The position numbers and the translations under genes are program-made. Positions 26,267-33,516 of a stretch of DNA of 33,516 nucleotides are shown one piece after another. Under the pieces are notes generated by a model. The model made no database searches. It was not told the DNA's origin and saw nothing but the letters and a program-made list of their open reading frames with translations. Location: assembly GCA_017647795.1 (NCBI GenBank), contig JAGCJX010000028.1, forward strand, positions 1-33,516. Reading direction: 5' to 3'. Origin of the DNA: Bacteroidales bacterium. Lineage in GTDB: Bacteria; Bacteroidota; Bacteroidia; Bacteroidales; UBA932. The stretch's first letter is position 1. Each line of letters starts with the position of its first letter.

Positions 26267-26951
26267 ATTCCTCAGTACAGAAAGTGAACAGGGCGACCAC
26301 GCCTTCTTTGGTGTTCAGATCCAAGTCATTCTCCTTGATGTAACTCTTGATGGTCTTTTTCTTGTTCGGGAACATTTTGCGGAAGTTCGAGGCGGTAGCC
26401 GGTACGGATTTTCCATCTTCCACCAGGACGTACACAATGCGGGATGTGTAGTAAACATCTTGTTCGGTTGGGAAGCCCATGTACATAAAGATTTCGTGCG
26501 GCTTGTATACCTTGGCGGTTGAACTTGCCGGAATGGCTTCGTGTTGCGTAGCCAACTCAACATCAAAGCGGCGCCAGATGCCCAGGGTCTTTCCGCCAAA
26601 TATAATCAGCTCCTGAACAAAGCCTTTGTCGGTCTGTGTGAAAACTTTCTCCTCGGCGACGATGCGTTTGACTTCTTCGGCACGAATCATCTTCAGCGTG
26701 TCCTTCTTCTTGTCAATGAAGCGGATGGAGTTGTCTGCCGAGCAGATGTTGATGACCGATTGGGTCTGCGTTCCGTCTTTGTAGAGCAGGAGGGATTCTT
26801 CAAAGGCTGGCATCAAGTAGATTTCTTCCATTGGAAACTGCTTGATGAAGTCCTCCATGGATTTCGCTCGGATGGATCCTTCTTTGCGATCTTGTGCATA
26901 GCTTATTGTACTCAATGCTAAGAGCATGCAGGTCAGGGTTGTGGATTTCAT
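26265..26951 (-). CDS. Secreted protein of unknown function, paralogue of the 32620-33339 product
   Basis: A 228-residue protein with a signal peptide (about 1-19, ending SYA). I do not recognise the family. Two conserved blocks are shared with the other copy: a central one (about 54-100) with LLYKDG, INICSADNSIRFI, DTLKM and EVKRI, and a C-terminal one (about 170-228) with YVLVEDGK, ASNFRKMFPNKKKTIK and ending FTFCTEE. No lipobox, catalytic motif or type IX sorting domain is visible. It is probably periplasmic or secreted. It is convergent with murI and divergent from susC, with its own promoter. Confidence 0.75.
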   Translation of the reverse strand: MKSTTLTCMLLALSTISYAQDRKEGSIRAKSMEDFIKQFPMEEIYLMPAFEESLLLYKDGTQTQSVINICSADNSIRFIDKKKDTLKMIRAEEVKRIVAEEKVFTQTDKGFVQELIIFGGKTLGIWRRFDVELATQHEAIPASSTAKVYKPHEIFMYMGFPTEQDVYYTSRIVYVLVEDGKSVPATASNFRKMFPNKKKTIKSYIKENDLDLNTKEGVVALFTFCTEE

Positions 26952-26972
26952 ATCTTGTTTTGTTTATTAAGG

Positions 26973-26980
26973 CAAAGTTA
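26973..26980 (-). promoter_or_regulatory. -7 element of the 26265-26951 gene
   Basis: Minus-strand TAACTTTG fits TAnnTTTG and lies 21 bp before the ATG. At 20-bp spacing the -33 position reads TTTT (27001-27004). Confidence 0.55.
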
Positions 26981-27017
26981 CTGTAAATCATAGAATAATG
27001 AAAAGGATAACTGTTAG

Positions 27018-27042
27018 TTTTTTCTAATTTTTGTAGAAAAAA
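27018..27042. repeat. AT-rich inverted repeat upstream of the susC promoter
   Basis: TTTTTTCTA (27018-27026) pairs with TAGAAAAAA (27034-27042) across a 7-nt spacer. It sits between the two divergent promoters. It could be a regulator site or only a by-product of AT-richness. Confidence 0.4.
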
Positions 27043-27074
27043 TAAAATTCAGTAGTTTGTTTTTGAAAAAATCG

Positions 27075-27082
27075 TATATTTG
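27075..27082 (+). promoter_or_regulatory. -7 element of the Sus-like locus, with a long AT-rich leader
   Basis: TATATTTG fits TAnnTTTG. The nearest TTTG upstream (27056-27059) is only 15 bp away, closer than the usual 19-21. Transcription near 27089 would give a leader of about 130 nt before the susC ATG, the longest in the window. The 267-bp gap 26952-27218 holds only this, the divergent promoter and the inverted repeat at 27018. Confidence 0.6.
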
Positions 27083-27218
27083 CGTTATTAATTTTGTGTG
27101 TACTGTCTAGAGGTGTGAGGTAAAATCAAATAGTTCATTCAGTTATAGAGAAATTGTAGAAAAATATAGATTAAACTATAAACTAAAATTCATTCATTAA
27201 CCTTTAAAAATTATCTAC

Positions 27219-30158
27219 ATGAAAAAAGTCAGACTCCTTTTAGCAGGTCTGCTACTGGCGATAGTTGCTCCGTTCGCAATGGCGCAAAATATCACAGTAT
27301 CAGGTACTGTTACTGATGAAAGTACCGGCGAACCGGTTCCTTATGCTTCTGTACAGATCAAAGGAACAATGGTCGGTATGACGACCGATGAACTGGGACA
27401 ATTCTCATTGCAGGCTCCCGGTAACGGTACTTTGGTAATCAGCTTCCTTGGTTACAAAACCACTGAAGTTCCCATCAACAACCGTGCGGTTGTAAACGTT
27501 GTTTTGAGCCCCGATGCTGAGGCTTTGGAAGACGCAATCGTAGTTGGTTACGGTACAGCTAAGAAAATTACCTCTATCGTAGGTTCTGCTTCAACCGTTA
27601 ACTCCAAAGTTATGGCAAGCCGTCCGACCGCTAACGCCGGTGACGCTTTGCAAGGTCAAGTAGCAGGTTTGCAAATTTTCTCATCTACTGGTGAACCTAT
27701 GTCAAACGTGTCTATGCGTATGCGTGGTGTGAACTCCATCAACGCTTCCAGCACACCTTTGATCATCTTGGATGGTGCTCCCGTATCTGCTTCTATCTTC
27801 AACTCATTGAACAGTAACGATATCGAAAATATCACCGTTATGAAAGATGCATCTTCAACCGCGATCTACGGTTCACGTGCAGCGAACGGTGTTATCTACA
27901 TTACCACCAAAAAAGGTAAACGTGGTGAAAAACCCGTTGTATCTGTTCGTGGTCAATACGGTATCTCTTCTTTGGTTACACACAAAATGGACTTGATGAA
28001 CAGCGAAGAATGGTTCCAATTCAACGAAAAAGTATTGGGTGACCAATTCGTTATGACTGACATCATGAAAGATGCTCGTGAAAAAGGTACCAACTTCAAC
28101 TGGTTGGAATACTTCTTCAACGAACAAGCTCCCGTATGGAGTGTAGATGCTTCAGTTTCTGGTTCTTCAGAAAAATCTGACTACTACTTCTCTTTGGGTA
28201 CTTTCGATCAAACTGGTACTGCACCTTTCTCTGATTTGGAACGTTACAGCATCCGTTCTAACATCAACACCAACGTGAACGATTGGTTGAAAATGGGTAT
28301 CAGCCTCGGTTTGACTTACCAAGACTACCGCACTGCTGGTTTTATCACCTCAGGTAACTCTTGGTACAACCCGGTTTCTGCAGCAAACTGGTTGTTCCCG
28401 TGGATCACTCCTTACGACGAAGATGGTAACGAACGTCAAATCTTCAATGAATTGGGTATGTACAACACCTTGTACCTCCAAGAAATCCAACCTTCAGGTG
28501 CAAACTACATCCGTCTCAACGGTAACACTTACCAAGAAATCAACCCGATCAAAGGTTTGACCATCCGTGCACAACAAGCATTGGAAGGTTACGACTACCG
28601 TAGTTCTTACAAAGCATTGCCTACTGGTCCCTTCAGTGGTGCAGGTACAGCTTCTGAAGATTTCAGCCGTTACCACCAATTCACCTTCACCAACACTGCT
28701 GAGTACAAATTCGCAGTTGCTGAAGATCACAACTTCGTATTGTTGGCCGGTCAAGAAGCTATCCTTTCACAATCATCATCATTTGGTGCTGATGTAGAAG
28801 GTATCACCGATATGCGTCAAGCTTATTTGAGCAGCGGTACCAAATACAATGCTCCTTCTTACGGTGAAAGCGAAACTACTTACAACTCTTACTTCGCTCG
28901 CGTTTCTTACGACTTCGGTAGCAAGTATTTCTTGGATGCATCGTTCCGTCGTGACGGTTCTTCACTCTTCGGTGCAAACAAACGTTATGCTAACTTCTAC
29001 TCTATCGGTGGTATGTGGGATATCAAACGTGAAGACTTCATGGCTTCTACCAACTGGTTGAGCGAATTGCGTTTGAAAGCCAGCTACGGTACTACTGGTA
29101 ACTCAGGTATCAGCAACTATTTGGCTTACGGTACAATCGGTACTTACGGTACTTTCTACAACGGACAAGCCGGTTGGGGCCTTTCTAACCCGTCCAACGC
29201 TGACTTGACTTGGGAAACTGTTGAAACTTTGAACATTGGTTTGAACGGTCGTGCATTCGACTTCATCACCTTCAACCTCGAGTTCTACAACAAGATGACC
29301 CGTGACATGTTGATGTCTATCCCTTACTCTTTCACCACTGGTCACAGTGCAGGTTGGGGTAACATCGGTGACATGTTGAACCGTGGTTTCGACTTGGAAA
29401 TCGGTTTCGATATCATCCAAACTCAAGACTTGTTCTTCAACGTGAAGGCTAACTTCAACTACAACCGCAACGAAATCACTGCTTTGTTCGGTGGTCGTGA
29501 CGAATTCGTAGTTCCTAACACCGGTATCAAATACCAAGTAGGTTATCCTTACGGTGAAATGTTCTACGTACGTTCTGCAGGTGTTGACCCTCGCGACGGT
29601 ATGCAAATGTGGTACGACTTGGATGGCAACCCGACCAAACAATTCTCTGACGACTATGCCGTAATGACCGGAAAACAACGTTTCGCTCCTTGGGCTGGTG
29701 GTTTCCAATTGAACTTGGATTGGAAAGGTTTGTACATTGGTGCTGACTTCTCTTGGGTAGCTGGCAAATGGACCATCAACAACGACCGTTACTTCTTGAT
29801 GAACCCGAAATTCGTCACTTCAGATATGAACGGTGCAGCTGATTTGTTGAACATCTGGACAACTCCTGGTCAAGTAACCGACGTTCCTGGTTTGAACTCA
29901 CCCCGTGAATTCGACGACACCCTCCTTGAAAACGCTTCATTCTTGCGTCTCAAGAACCTCCAAATTTCATACACCTTGCCTCAAAAATGGATCCAAAAAA
30001 CTGGTTTCTTGGGCAACCTCCGTATCTATGCTATTGGACGTAACTTGTTGACCTTCACTGGTTACTCAGGTTATGACCCTGAAGTTGACTCAAACTTGCA
30101 ATTGGGTGTATATCCGAACTCAAAACAATATACTGTAGGTGTTGAATTAACCTTTTAA
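27219..30158 (+). CDS. SusC/RagA family TonB-linked outer membrane transporter
   Basis: A 979-residue outer-membrane protein. Signal peptide 1-22; carboxypeptidase-regulatory-like domain (about 26-105; VSGTVTDESTGEPVPYASVQIKG, LVISFLGYKTTEV); the SusC hinge EALEDAIVVGYGTAKK; plug domain (about 120-235; LIILDGAPV, ITVMKDASSTAIYGSRAANGVIYITTK in two overlapping parts); then a 22-strand-type barrel ending in Phe. No N-terminal STN domain, so there is no sign of a dedicated anti-sigma circuit. It imports a substrate captured by the SusD partner using TonB energy. The substrate may be a glycan or peptide. Codon use is highly uniform, suggesting strong expression. Confidence 0.93.
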   Translation: MKKVRLLLAGLLLAIVAPFAMAQNITVSGTVTDESTGEPVPYASVQIKGTMVGMTTDELGQFSLQAPGNGTLVISFLGYKTTEVPINNRAVVNVVLSPDAEALEDAIVVGYGTAKKITSIVGSASTVNSKVMASRPTANAGDALQGQVAGLQIFSSTGEPMSNVSMRMRGVNSINASSTPLIILDGAPVSASIFNSLNSNDIENITVMKDASSTAIYGSRAANGVIYITTKKGKRGEKPVVSVRGQYGISSLVTHKMDLMNSEEWFQFNEKVLGDQFVMTDIMKDAREKGTNFNWLEYFFNEQAPVWSVDASVSGSSEKSDYYFSLGTFDQTGTAPFSDLERYSIRSNINTNVNDWLKMGISLGLTYQDYRTAGFITSGNSWYNPVSAANWLFPWITPYDEDGNERQIFNELGMYNTLYLQEIQPSGANYIRLNGNTYQEINPIKGLTIRAQQALEGYDYRSSYKALPTGPFSGAGTASEDFSRYHQFTFTNTAEYKFAVAEDHNFVLLAGQEAILSQSSSFGADVEGITDMRQAYLSSGTKYNAPSYGESETTYNSYFARVSYDFGSKYFLDASFRRDGSSLFGANKRYANFYSIGGMWDIKREDFMASTNWLSELRLKASYGTTGNSGISNYLAYGTIGTYGTFYNGQAGWGLSNPSNADLTWETVETLNIGLNGRAFDFITFNLEFYNKMTRDMLMSIPYSFTTGHSAGWGNIGDMLNRGFDLEIGFDIIQTQDLFFNVKANFNYNRNEITALFGGRDEFVVPNTGIKYQVGYPYGEMFYVRSAGVDPRDGMQMWYDLDGNPTKQFSDDYAVMTGKQRFAPWAGGFQLNLDWKGLYIGADFSWVAGKWTINNDRYFLMNPKFVTSDMNGAADLLNIWTTPGQVTDVPGLNSPREFDDTLLENASFLRLKNLQISYTLPQKWIQKTGFLGNLRIYAIGRNLLTFTGYSGYDPEVDSNLQLGVYPNSKQYTVGVELTF

Positions 30159-30168
30159 TTAGAAGTAA

Positions 30169-31683
30169 ATGATGAAAAAAATATTTAAATTATCCTTTGT
30201 GGTAGCGCTCTTGGCTAGTATCGTTTCTTGCGATATGGACCTGAGACCGATCAATACAATTGATCCGGAAAACGCTTTTACCACCATCGATGACGCCCAA
30301 AAACTTCGTACGGGTATGTACATCGCATTTAGAGGTTACACTGGTGGCGGTATCATGTCTTCATTGGAACTTCACACTGACCTTTTCCATGCAACTACTT
30401 CCTTCGGTAACCGTGGTGGTGAAGAGTATGAATGGACTTACACTACCGGTTACGGTACTGCAGAAGGCGTTTGGGCTGGTTGCTACAGCAACTTGAAAAA
30501 CGTAAACTACTTCTTGCAAGAAGCTGCAAAAGTTGATCAAACCGAATGGTCTGAAGAGGCAAAAGCACAATTGCAAGTTTTTGTAGGTGAAGCTCACTTC
30601 TTCCGTGCTTACTATCACCACTTGTTGGTTGAGCGTTTCTGCTTGGCTTACAACGAAGGTGCTAACAAAGACGAATTCGGTGTTCCGTATGTAACCGTTT
30701 ACGCTCCGACCTCAGACTCTTCTAAATACCCGGGTCGTGGTACTTTGGAAGCTACCTATGCTAGCATCGTAGATGATTTGGATTTGGCAGCACAAAAGAT
30801 CACTACCACTCCTGCAGAAGGTTCTATCTTCGTAACTTCTGACTTGGTAAAAGCATTCCAAGCTCGTGTTGCTTTGTACATGGGTGACTACGACACTGCT
30901 ATCAACAAAGCTAAATCTTTGATCGACGGTGGTCGTTATCCTTTGATCAACTCTGCAGCTGGTTTGAAAGCTATGTTCATTGATGACAACGGTAAAGAAT
31001 GTCTGTGGTTGTCCGATGCTGACTTGGCTACTAGCTCTTTGCCCCCGAGCAATGACTATGCTTACTTGTCATACGATGCAAACCAAGGTATCTACAAACC
31101 TGACTACGTTCCTGAACAATGGGTGATCGATTTGTACGAAGATTCTGACTTGCGTAAAGATTTGTTCTTTGACGAAAAAACCATCTCCATCACCGGTGGT
31201 AGCACCTATGACTTGTTCGTATTCAACAAATTCCCGGGTAACCCCGCTTTGCGTACCAGCGAGTCTAACCAAAACTACGTTCACAAAACTAAGATCTTCC
31301 GTATCGCTGAAATGCACTTGATCTTGGCTGAAGCTTATGCTCGTTCAGGTCAAGACGCGAGCGCTATCGCAGCTTTGAATGTATTGAAAGCTGCTCGTGG
31401 TGCTTCAGCATACACCAGCGGTAACTTGCTCGATGAAATCTTGAAAGAACGTACTCGTGAGTTGATCGGTGAAGGTTTCCGTTTCTTGGATATCAAACGT
31501 TATGGTAAGGATGTACAACGCGGCGCTGCTCAAGTTCGCTCTGCCATCTACTTGCCTGACACTTACGAAACATTCTACAAAGCGAACAGCGACTACCGTT
31601 TCTTGTGGCCTATTCCGCAATCAGAAGTGGACGCTAACCCGCAAATCAAAAACCAACAAAACCCCGGTTACTCCGGAAACTAA
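30169..31683 (+). CDS. SusD/RagB family nutrient-binding outer membrane lipoprotein
   Basis: A 504-residue surface lipoprotein that caps the SusC barrel and binds substrate. The lipoprotein signal ends IVSC (Cys21). Family marks: early helix DAQKLRTGMYIAFRGY, then QVFVGEAHFFRAYYHHLLVERF, RIAEMHLILAEAYARSG, ILKERTRELIGEGFRFLDIKRYG and the closing FLWPIPQSEVDANPQIKNQQ. It starts 10 bp after susC; ATG 30172 is an equally plausible start. No glycoside hydrolase or peptidase is in the window to indicate the substrate. Confidence 0.93.
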   Translation: MMKKIFKLSFVVALLASIVSCDMDLRPINTIDPENAFTTIDDAQKLRTGMYIAFRGYTGGGIMSSLELHTDLFHATTSFGNRGGEEYEWTYTTGYGTAEGVWAGCYSNLKNVNYFLQEAAKVDQTEWSEEAKAQLQVFVGEAHFFRAYYHHLLVERFCLAYNEGANKDEFGVPYVTVYAPTSDSSKYPGRGTLEATYASIVDDLDLAAQKITTTPAEGSIFVTSDLVKAFQARVALYMGDYDTAINKAKSLIDGGRYPLINSAAGLKAMFIDDNGKECLWLSDADLATSSLPPSNDYAYLSYDANQGIYKPDYVPEQWVIDLYEDSDLRKDLFFDEKTISITGGSTYDLFVFNKFPGNPALRTSESNQNYVHKTKIFRIAEMHLILAEAYARSGQDASAIAALNVLKAARGASAYTSGNLLDEILKERTRELIGEGFRFLDIKRYGKDVQRGAAQVRSAIYLPDTYETFYKANSDYRFLWPIPQSEVDANPQIKNQQNPGYSGN

Positions 31684-31693
31684 TTGAGAAACT

Positions 31694-32551
31694 ATGAAAC
31701 ACATTAAATTATCTGTTTTGATGGTTGCCGTTCTCGGTTTCTTTGCATCATGCTCAGAAAAGGATTTTACTCCTGTACTCGGCAACACGAATGTAGAGTT
31801 TGTCAATCCGACTACCGAAGTAGTTTTGACTGGTGAATACCTCTACATTCCCCTCCAAATGGTGGAGCAATCCGAAAAAGCAGCGAAAGTAACCGTTCAA
31901 TTTGACGGCGGTACCTTCACTACTAACGAAGATGTAACTGCTCAAATCTTGTTGGATGAGCACATCTTAATTACTACCACTGAGTTGTATATCGGTGGTT
32001 ATGACGAAGAAGCTGACGGTGAGGATGGTCTTCCTACCAATAGCATCGAAGTTCGTATCCCTAATTTCCGTGAATTCAAAGAAGTTACCATGAACTTCTC
32101 TATCACTTCTGGAAATGCAGGTCAATATGCTACCACTACATTTGTAGCTAAGGCTCCTGAAAAAGGTGCAGTGGCTGGTCAATACGACTTGGTATCTTCA
32201 TTTGATGGTGAATCAACTGTGGTTACCATCCTCGCAGTAGACGGTGATCCGACTGCATTCCAAGTTATGGGTCTCGTAGGTGGTCAAGATACCGTACCTG
32301 GCTTCACTGGTACTTATGCTGAGCCTACCTTCACTTTGTCAAATGCGGCTAACACTGAGTACGATTACAATGGTGCAGCTATCATCGCTTGTCCTTTCGA
32401 TGGTTCGTACTTGTATCCTGACAACCAATGTACATGGACTATATCACCTGCCGGATTCACTTCTGACAATGGTATTTTCTGTGGTTTCAACGATGGTGGA
32501 TGGAAATACTTCTTCGTTTGCATGCCTGGTGACGAAGCTGCCAGACTCTAA
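31694..32551 (+). CDS. Surface lipoprotein of a Sus-like locus, function unknown
   Basis: A 285-residue lipoprotein with a signal ending FASC (Cys20). The N-terminal half (about 30-155) looks like a beta-sandwich (VEFVNPTTEVVLTGEYLYIP, KAAKVTVQFDGGTF, VTMNFSITSGNAGQY), resembling DUF1735/DUF4843 or Calx-beta-like modules of SusE/F-position proteins. The C-terminal half (about 160-285) is a second beta-rich, aromatic- and glycine-rich domain with three Cys. It lies 10 bp after susD, the place where accessory substrate-binding lipoproteins are normally encoded. A binding role is inferred from position only. Confidence 0.7.
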   Translation: MKHIKLSVLMVAVLGFFASCSEKDFTPVLGNTNVEFVNPTTEVVLTGEYLYIPLQMVEQSEKAAKVTVQFDGGTFTTNEDVTAQILLDEHILITTTELYIGGYDEEADGEDGLPTNSIEVRIPNFREFKEVTMNFSITSGNAGQYATTTFVAKAPEKGAVAGQYDLVSSFDGESTVVTILAVDGDPTAFQVMGLVGGQDTVPGFTGTYAEPTFTLSNAANTEYDYNGAAIIACPFDGSYLYPDNQCTWTISPAGFTSDNGIFCGFNDGGWKYFFVCMPGDEAARL

Positions 32552-32568
32552 TATCTAGTCTATTCAAA

Positions 32569-32602
32569 GGGGTATCCTAAAACCTTAGGGTACCCTTTTT
32601 TT
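32569..32602 (+). terminator. Rho-independent terminator of the Sus-like operon
   Basis: The stem GGGGTATCCTAA (32569-32580) with TTAGGGTACCCT (32585-32596) contains two G-T wobbles and a 4-nt AACC loop, and runs into seven T (32596-32602). It ends the susC-susD-lipoprotein transcript only 17 nt before the next start codon. Confidence 0.85.
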
Positions 32603-32619
32603 ATATCCGTATTAAATAA

Positions 32620-33339
32620 ATGACTATGCGTATCCCTTTATTTTCTTTCTTTTTCTTCTTGATCGCTAGCTTTTCTGCTGTTGCTCAAACCGCAGACGAG
32701 TCTGGAGAAATCAAAGGAACCGTGATTGCGAAATCCCGTCAGGACATCCTTAAACAATTGCCGGTGCATGTTGCTTACCTCAATGATCAGTTTGAACCCG
32801 TAACTTTGCTGTACAAGAATGGTTCCCGCATTGAGGCAGTGATGAACATTTGCTTGGTGGACAACTCCCTTCGGTTGATCAATGCTACCGGGGATACTTT
32901 ATTGATGTCCAATGCCAAGGAGGTTGAACGCATCATTGCGGATTCTGCTTTGTTTGTGCAGATCAACGACCGTTTCTATCGCCAGATGATGGTATATGGA
33001 GCCATTTCTTTGTCGGAAGAGAAACATTTTGAGTTCAAAGAGCCCGAAATCTCGACCGGCTATGGATCTGCACCCAAGACTTCAACAGCTGTGCAGATGT
33101 CAACACGCGAATACAACCATTCCCGTGCTTATGACTATGAGACCGAGATTCCCTATACACTCAAATACAAGTATGTTTTGGTGAAGGGTGAAAAAGTCTA
33201 TGCCGCAAAGGAGTCAAATTTTACCAAACTTTTCCCGGAGAAGAAAAAGGCCATCAAGAAGTTTGTGGATGACCACGATATTAACTTCCGTAATAAGCAA
33301 GACCTGATATCCCTCTTTTATTTCTGTACTCAGGAATAA
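32620..33339 (+). CDS. Secreted protein of unknown function, paralogue of the 26265-26951 product
   Basis: A 239-residue protein with a signal peptide (about 1-22, ending AVAQ). It shares with its paralogue the central block (LLYKNG, MNICLVDNSLRLI, DTLLM, EVERIIA) and the C-terminal block (YVLVKGEK, SNFTKLFPEKKKAIKKF, ending FYFCTQE). The middle (about 130-180) differs and is richer in Ser/Thr/Tyr. I do not recognise the family. ATG 32626 is an alternative start. No TAnnTTTG element is visible between the Sus terminator and this gene, so it may depend on read-through or an unusual promoter. An insertion sequence begins 36 bp after its stop. Confidence 0.75.
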   Translation: MTMRIPLFSFFFFLIASFSAVAQTADESGEIKGTVIAKSRQDILKQLPVHVAYLNDQFEPVTLLYKNGSRIEAVMNICLVDNSLRLINATGDTLLMSNAKEVERIIADSALFVQINDRFYRQMMVYGAISLSEEKHFEFKEPEISTGYGSAPKTSTAVQMSTREYNHSRAYDYETEIPYTLKYKYVLVKGEKVYAAKESNFTKLFPEKKKAIKKFVDDHDINFRNKQDLISLFYFCTQE

Positions 33340-33382
33340 CGAATTGGATGCTATCAAAAAAAGAGACGGGCTAAATGACATG

Positions 33383-33418
33383 AACCCCGAAAGTTAGACA
33401 AAAAACTTTCGGGGTTTT
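33383..33418 (+). terminator. Hairpin with T-run at the IS left end
   Basis: A 13-bp perfect stem AACCCCGAAAGTT (33383-33395) with AACTTTCGGGGTT (33404-33416) has an 8-nt loop, with T continuing to 33418. It has terminator form and could both end transcription of the upstream gene and shield the transposase from outside transcription. Confidence 0.7.
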
Positions 33419-33421
33419 GTT

Positions 33422-33516
33422 ATGTCTAAAAAGAGAAAGAAACATGGCTATGCAGAACGATTGAAGTATATGCATATGCTTGAAAATGGATGTAGTATAA
33501 ATTATATCCATGAATA
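33422..33516 (+). CDS. Transposase N-terminus (helix-turn-helix, IS3-type OrfA-like), 3' truncated
   Basis: Thirty-one codons are visible before the window ends. After a basic start (MSKKRKKHGYAERL) comes KYMHMLENGCSINYIHE, the beginning of the helix-turn-helix fold found in IS3/IS150 OrfA proteins. It begins 4 bp after the hairpin T-run. Whether the full gene is intact cannot be seen. Confidence 0.6.
   Translation, partial: MSKKRKKHGYAERLKYMHMLENGCSINYIHE

Larger units (their letters stand above)
33376..33516 (+). mobile_element. Left end of a probable IS3-type insertion sequence (truncated by window edge)
   Basis: From about 33376 the sequence TGACATGAACCCCGAAAGTT resembles the terminal repeats of IS3/IS150-like elements, whose ends often contain 'GACCCC.AAAGTTAGACA'. 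A helix-turn-helix transposase start follows directly. The exact border and target duplication cannot be fixed because the right end is outside the window. Confidence 0.6.

Noticed and set aside
27018..27042. AT-rich hairpin as a terminator
   Set aside because: It lies between two divergent promoters with no transcript arriving from either side, and its stem is almost only A-T, so a terminator role is unlikely; it is listed only as a repeat.

Overview
The window is chromosomal DNA from a member of the Bacteroidota, most likely Bacteroidales. The evidence is: many promoters with the TAnnTTTG -7 element of that phylum and no Shine-Dalgarno bias; a SusC/SusD outer-membrane import pair; a BamA/Skp envelope operon; an Rpb6-type omega subunit; a DUF4369/TlpA lipoprotein; and KorAB 2-oxoglutarate:ferredoxin oxidoreductase, which points to an anaerobe. 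I cannot name a genus. Leucine is written mostly as TTG or CTC, and the genes expected to be most expressed (gdhA, korAB, susC, susD) have the most uniform codon choice.

Layout. 1-675: the 3' end of an Rpn/PD-(D/E)XK-type gene, a terminator, then about 450 bp without a gene that holds a long inverted repeat and a 37-bp tandem duplication. 676-1641: a nucleoside-recognition (Gate) membrane protein. 1734-9171: a tight seven-gene co-directional block, trxB-bamD-rpoZ-coaBC-recN-nagB-aminopeptidase P. 9137-13603 (minus strand): Skp-like lipoprotein, GT4 glycosyltransferase, purC, and a LysM/periplasmic-receptor fusion, converging on the aminopeptidase gene with a 35-bp overlap. 13669-14391 (minus): pdxJ, divergent from nadK. 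14476-19279 (plus): nadK-uppS-bamA-skp, closed by a strong terminator. 19441-23693: korA-korB-gdhA, closed by a GNRA-loop terminator. 23799-26250: gamma-carbonic anhydrase, thioredoxin-fold lipoprotein, murI. 26265-33339: a Sus-like locus (susC, susD, lipoprotein) bracketed by two divergent copies of an unrecognised secreted-protein family in opposite orientation. 33376-33516: the left end and first codons of what looks like an IS3-type insertion sequence.

How the genes fit together. Two blocks serve the envelope: BamD in one, BamA and Skp with UppS in another, so outer-membrane protein assembly and lipid-carrier supply for peptidoglycan are prominent. A second Skp-like protein that is lipid-anchored lies on the minus strand. 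KorAB, GdhA and MurI meet at 2-oxoglutarate/glutamate, and the carbonic anhydrase handles CO2, which KorAB makes or uses. The Sus-like locus carries no hydrolase or regulator here, so its substrate cannot be read from this sequence.

I found no CRISPR array, tRNA, rRNA, defence island or prophage. The best candidates for something undescribed are the paralogous secreted-protein pair around the Sus locus, the perfect 12-bp inverted repeat over the carbonic anhydrase promoter, the repeat structure at 423-569, and the LysM-receptor fusion with its operon partners.
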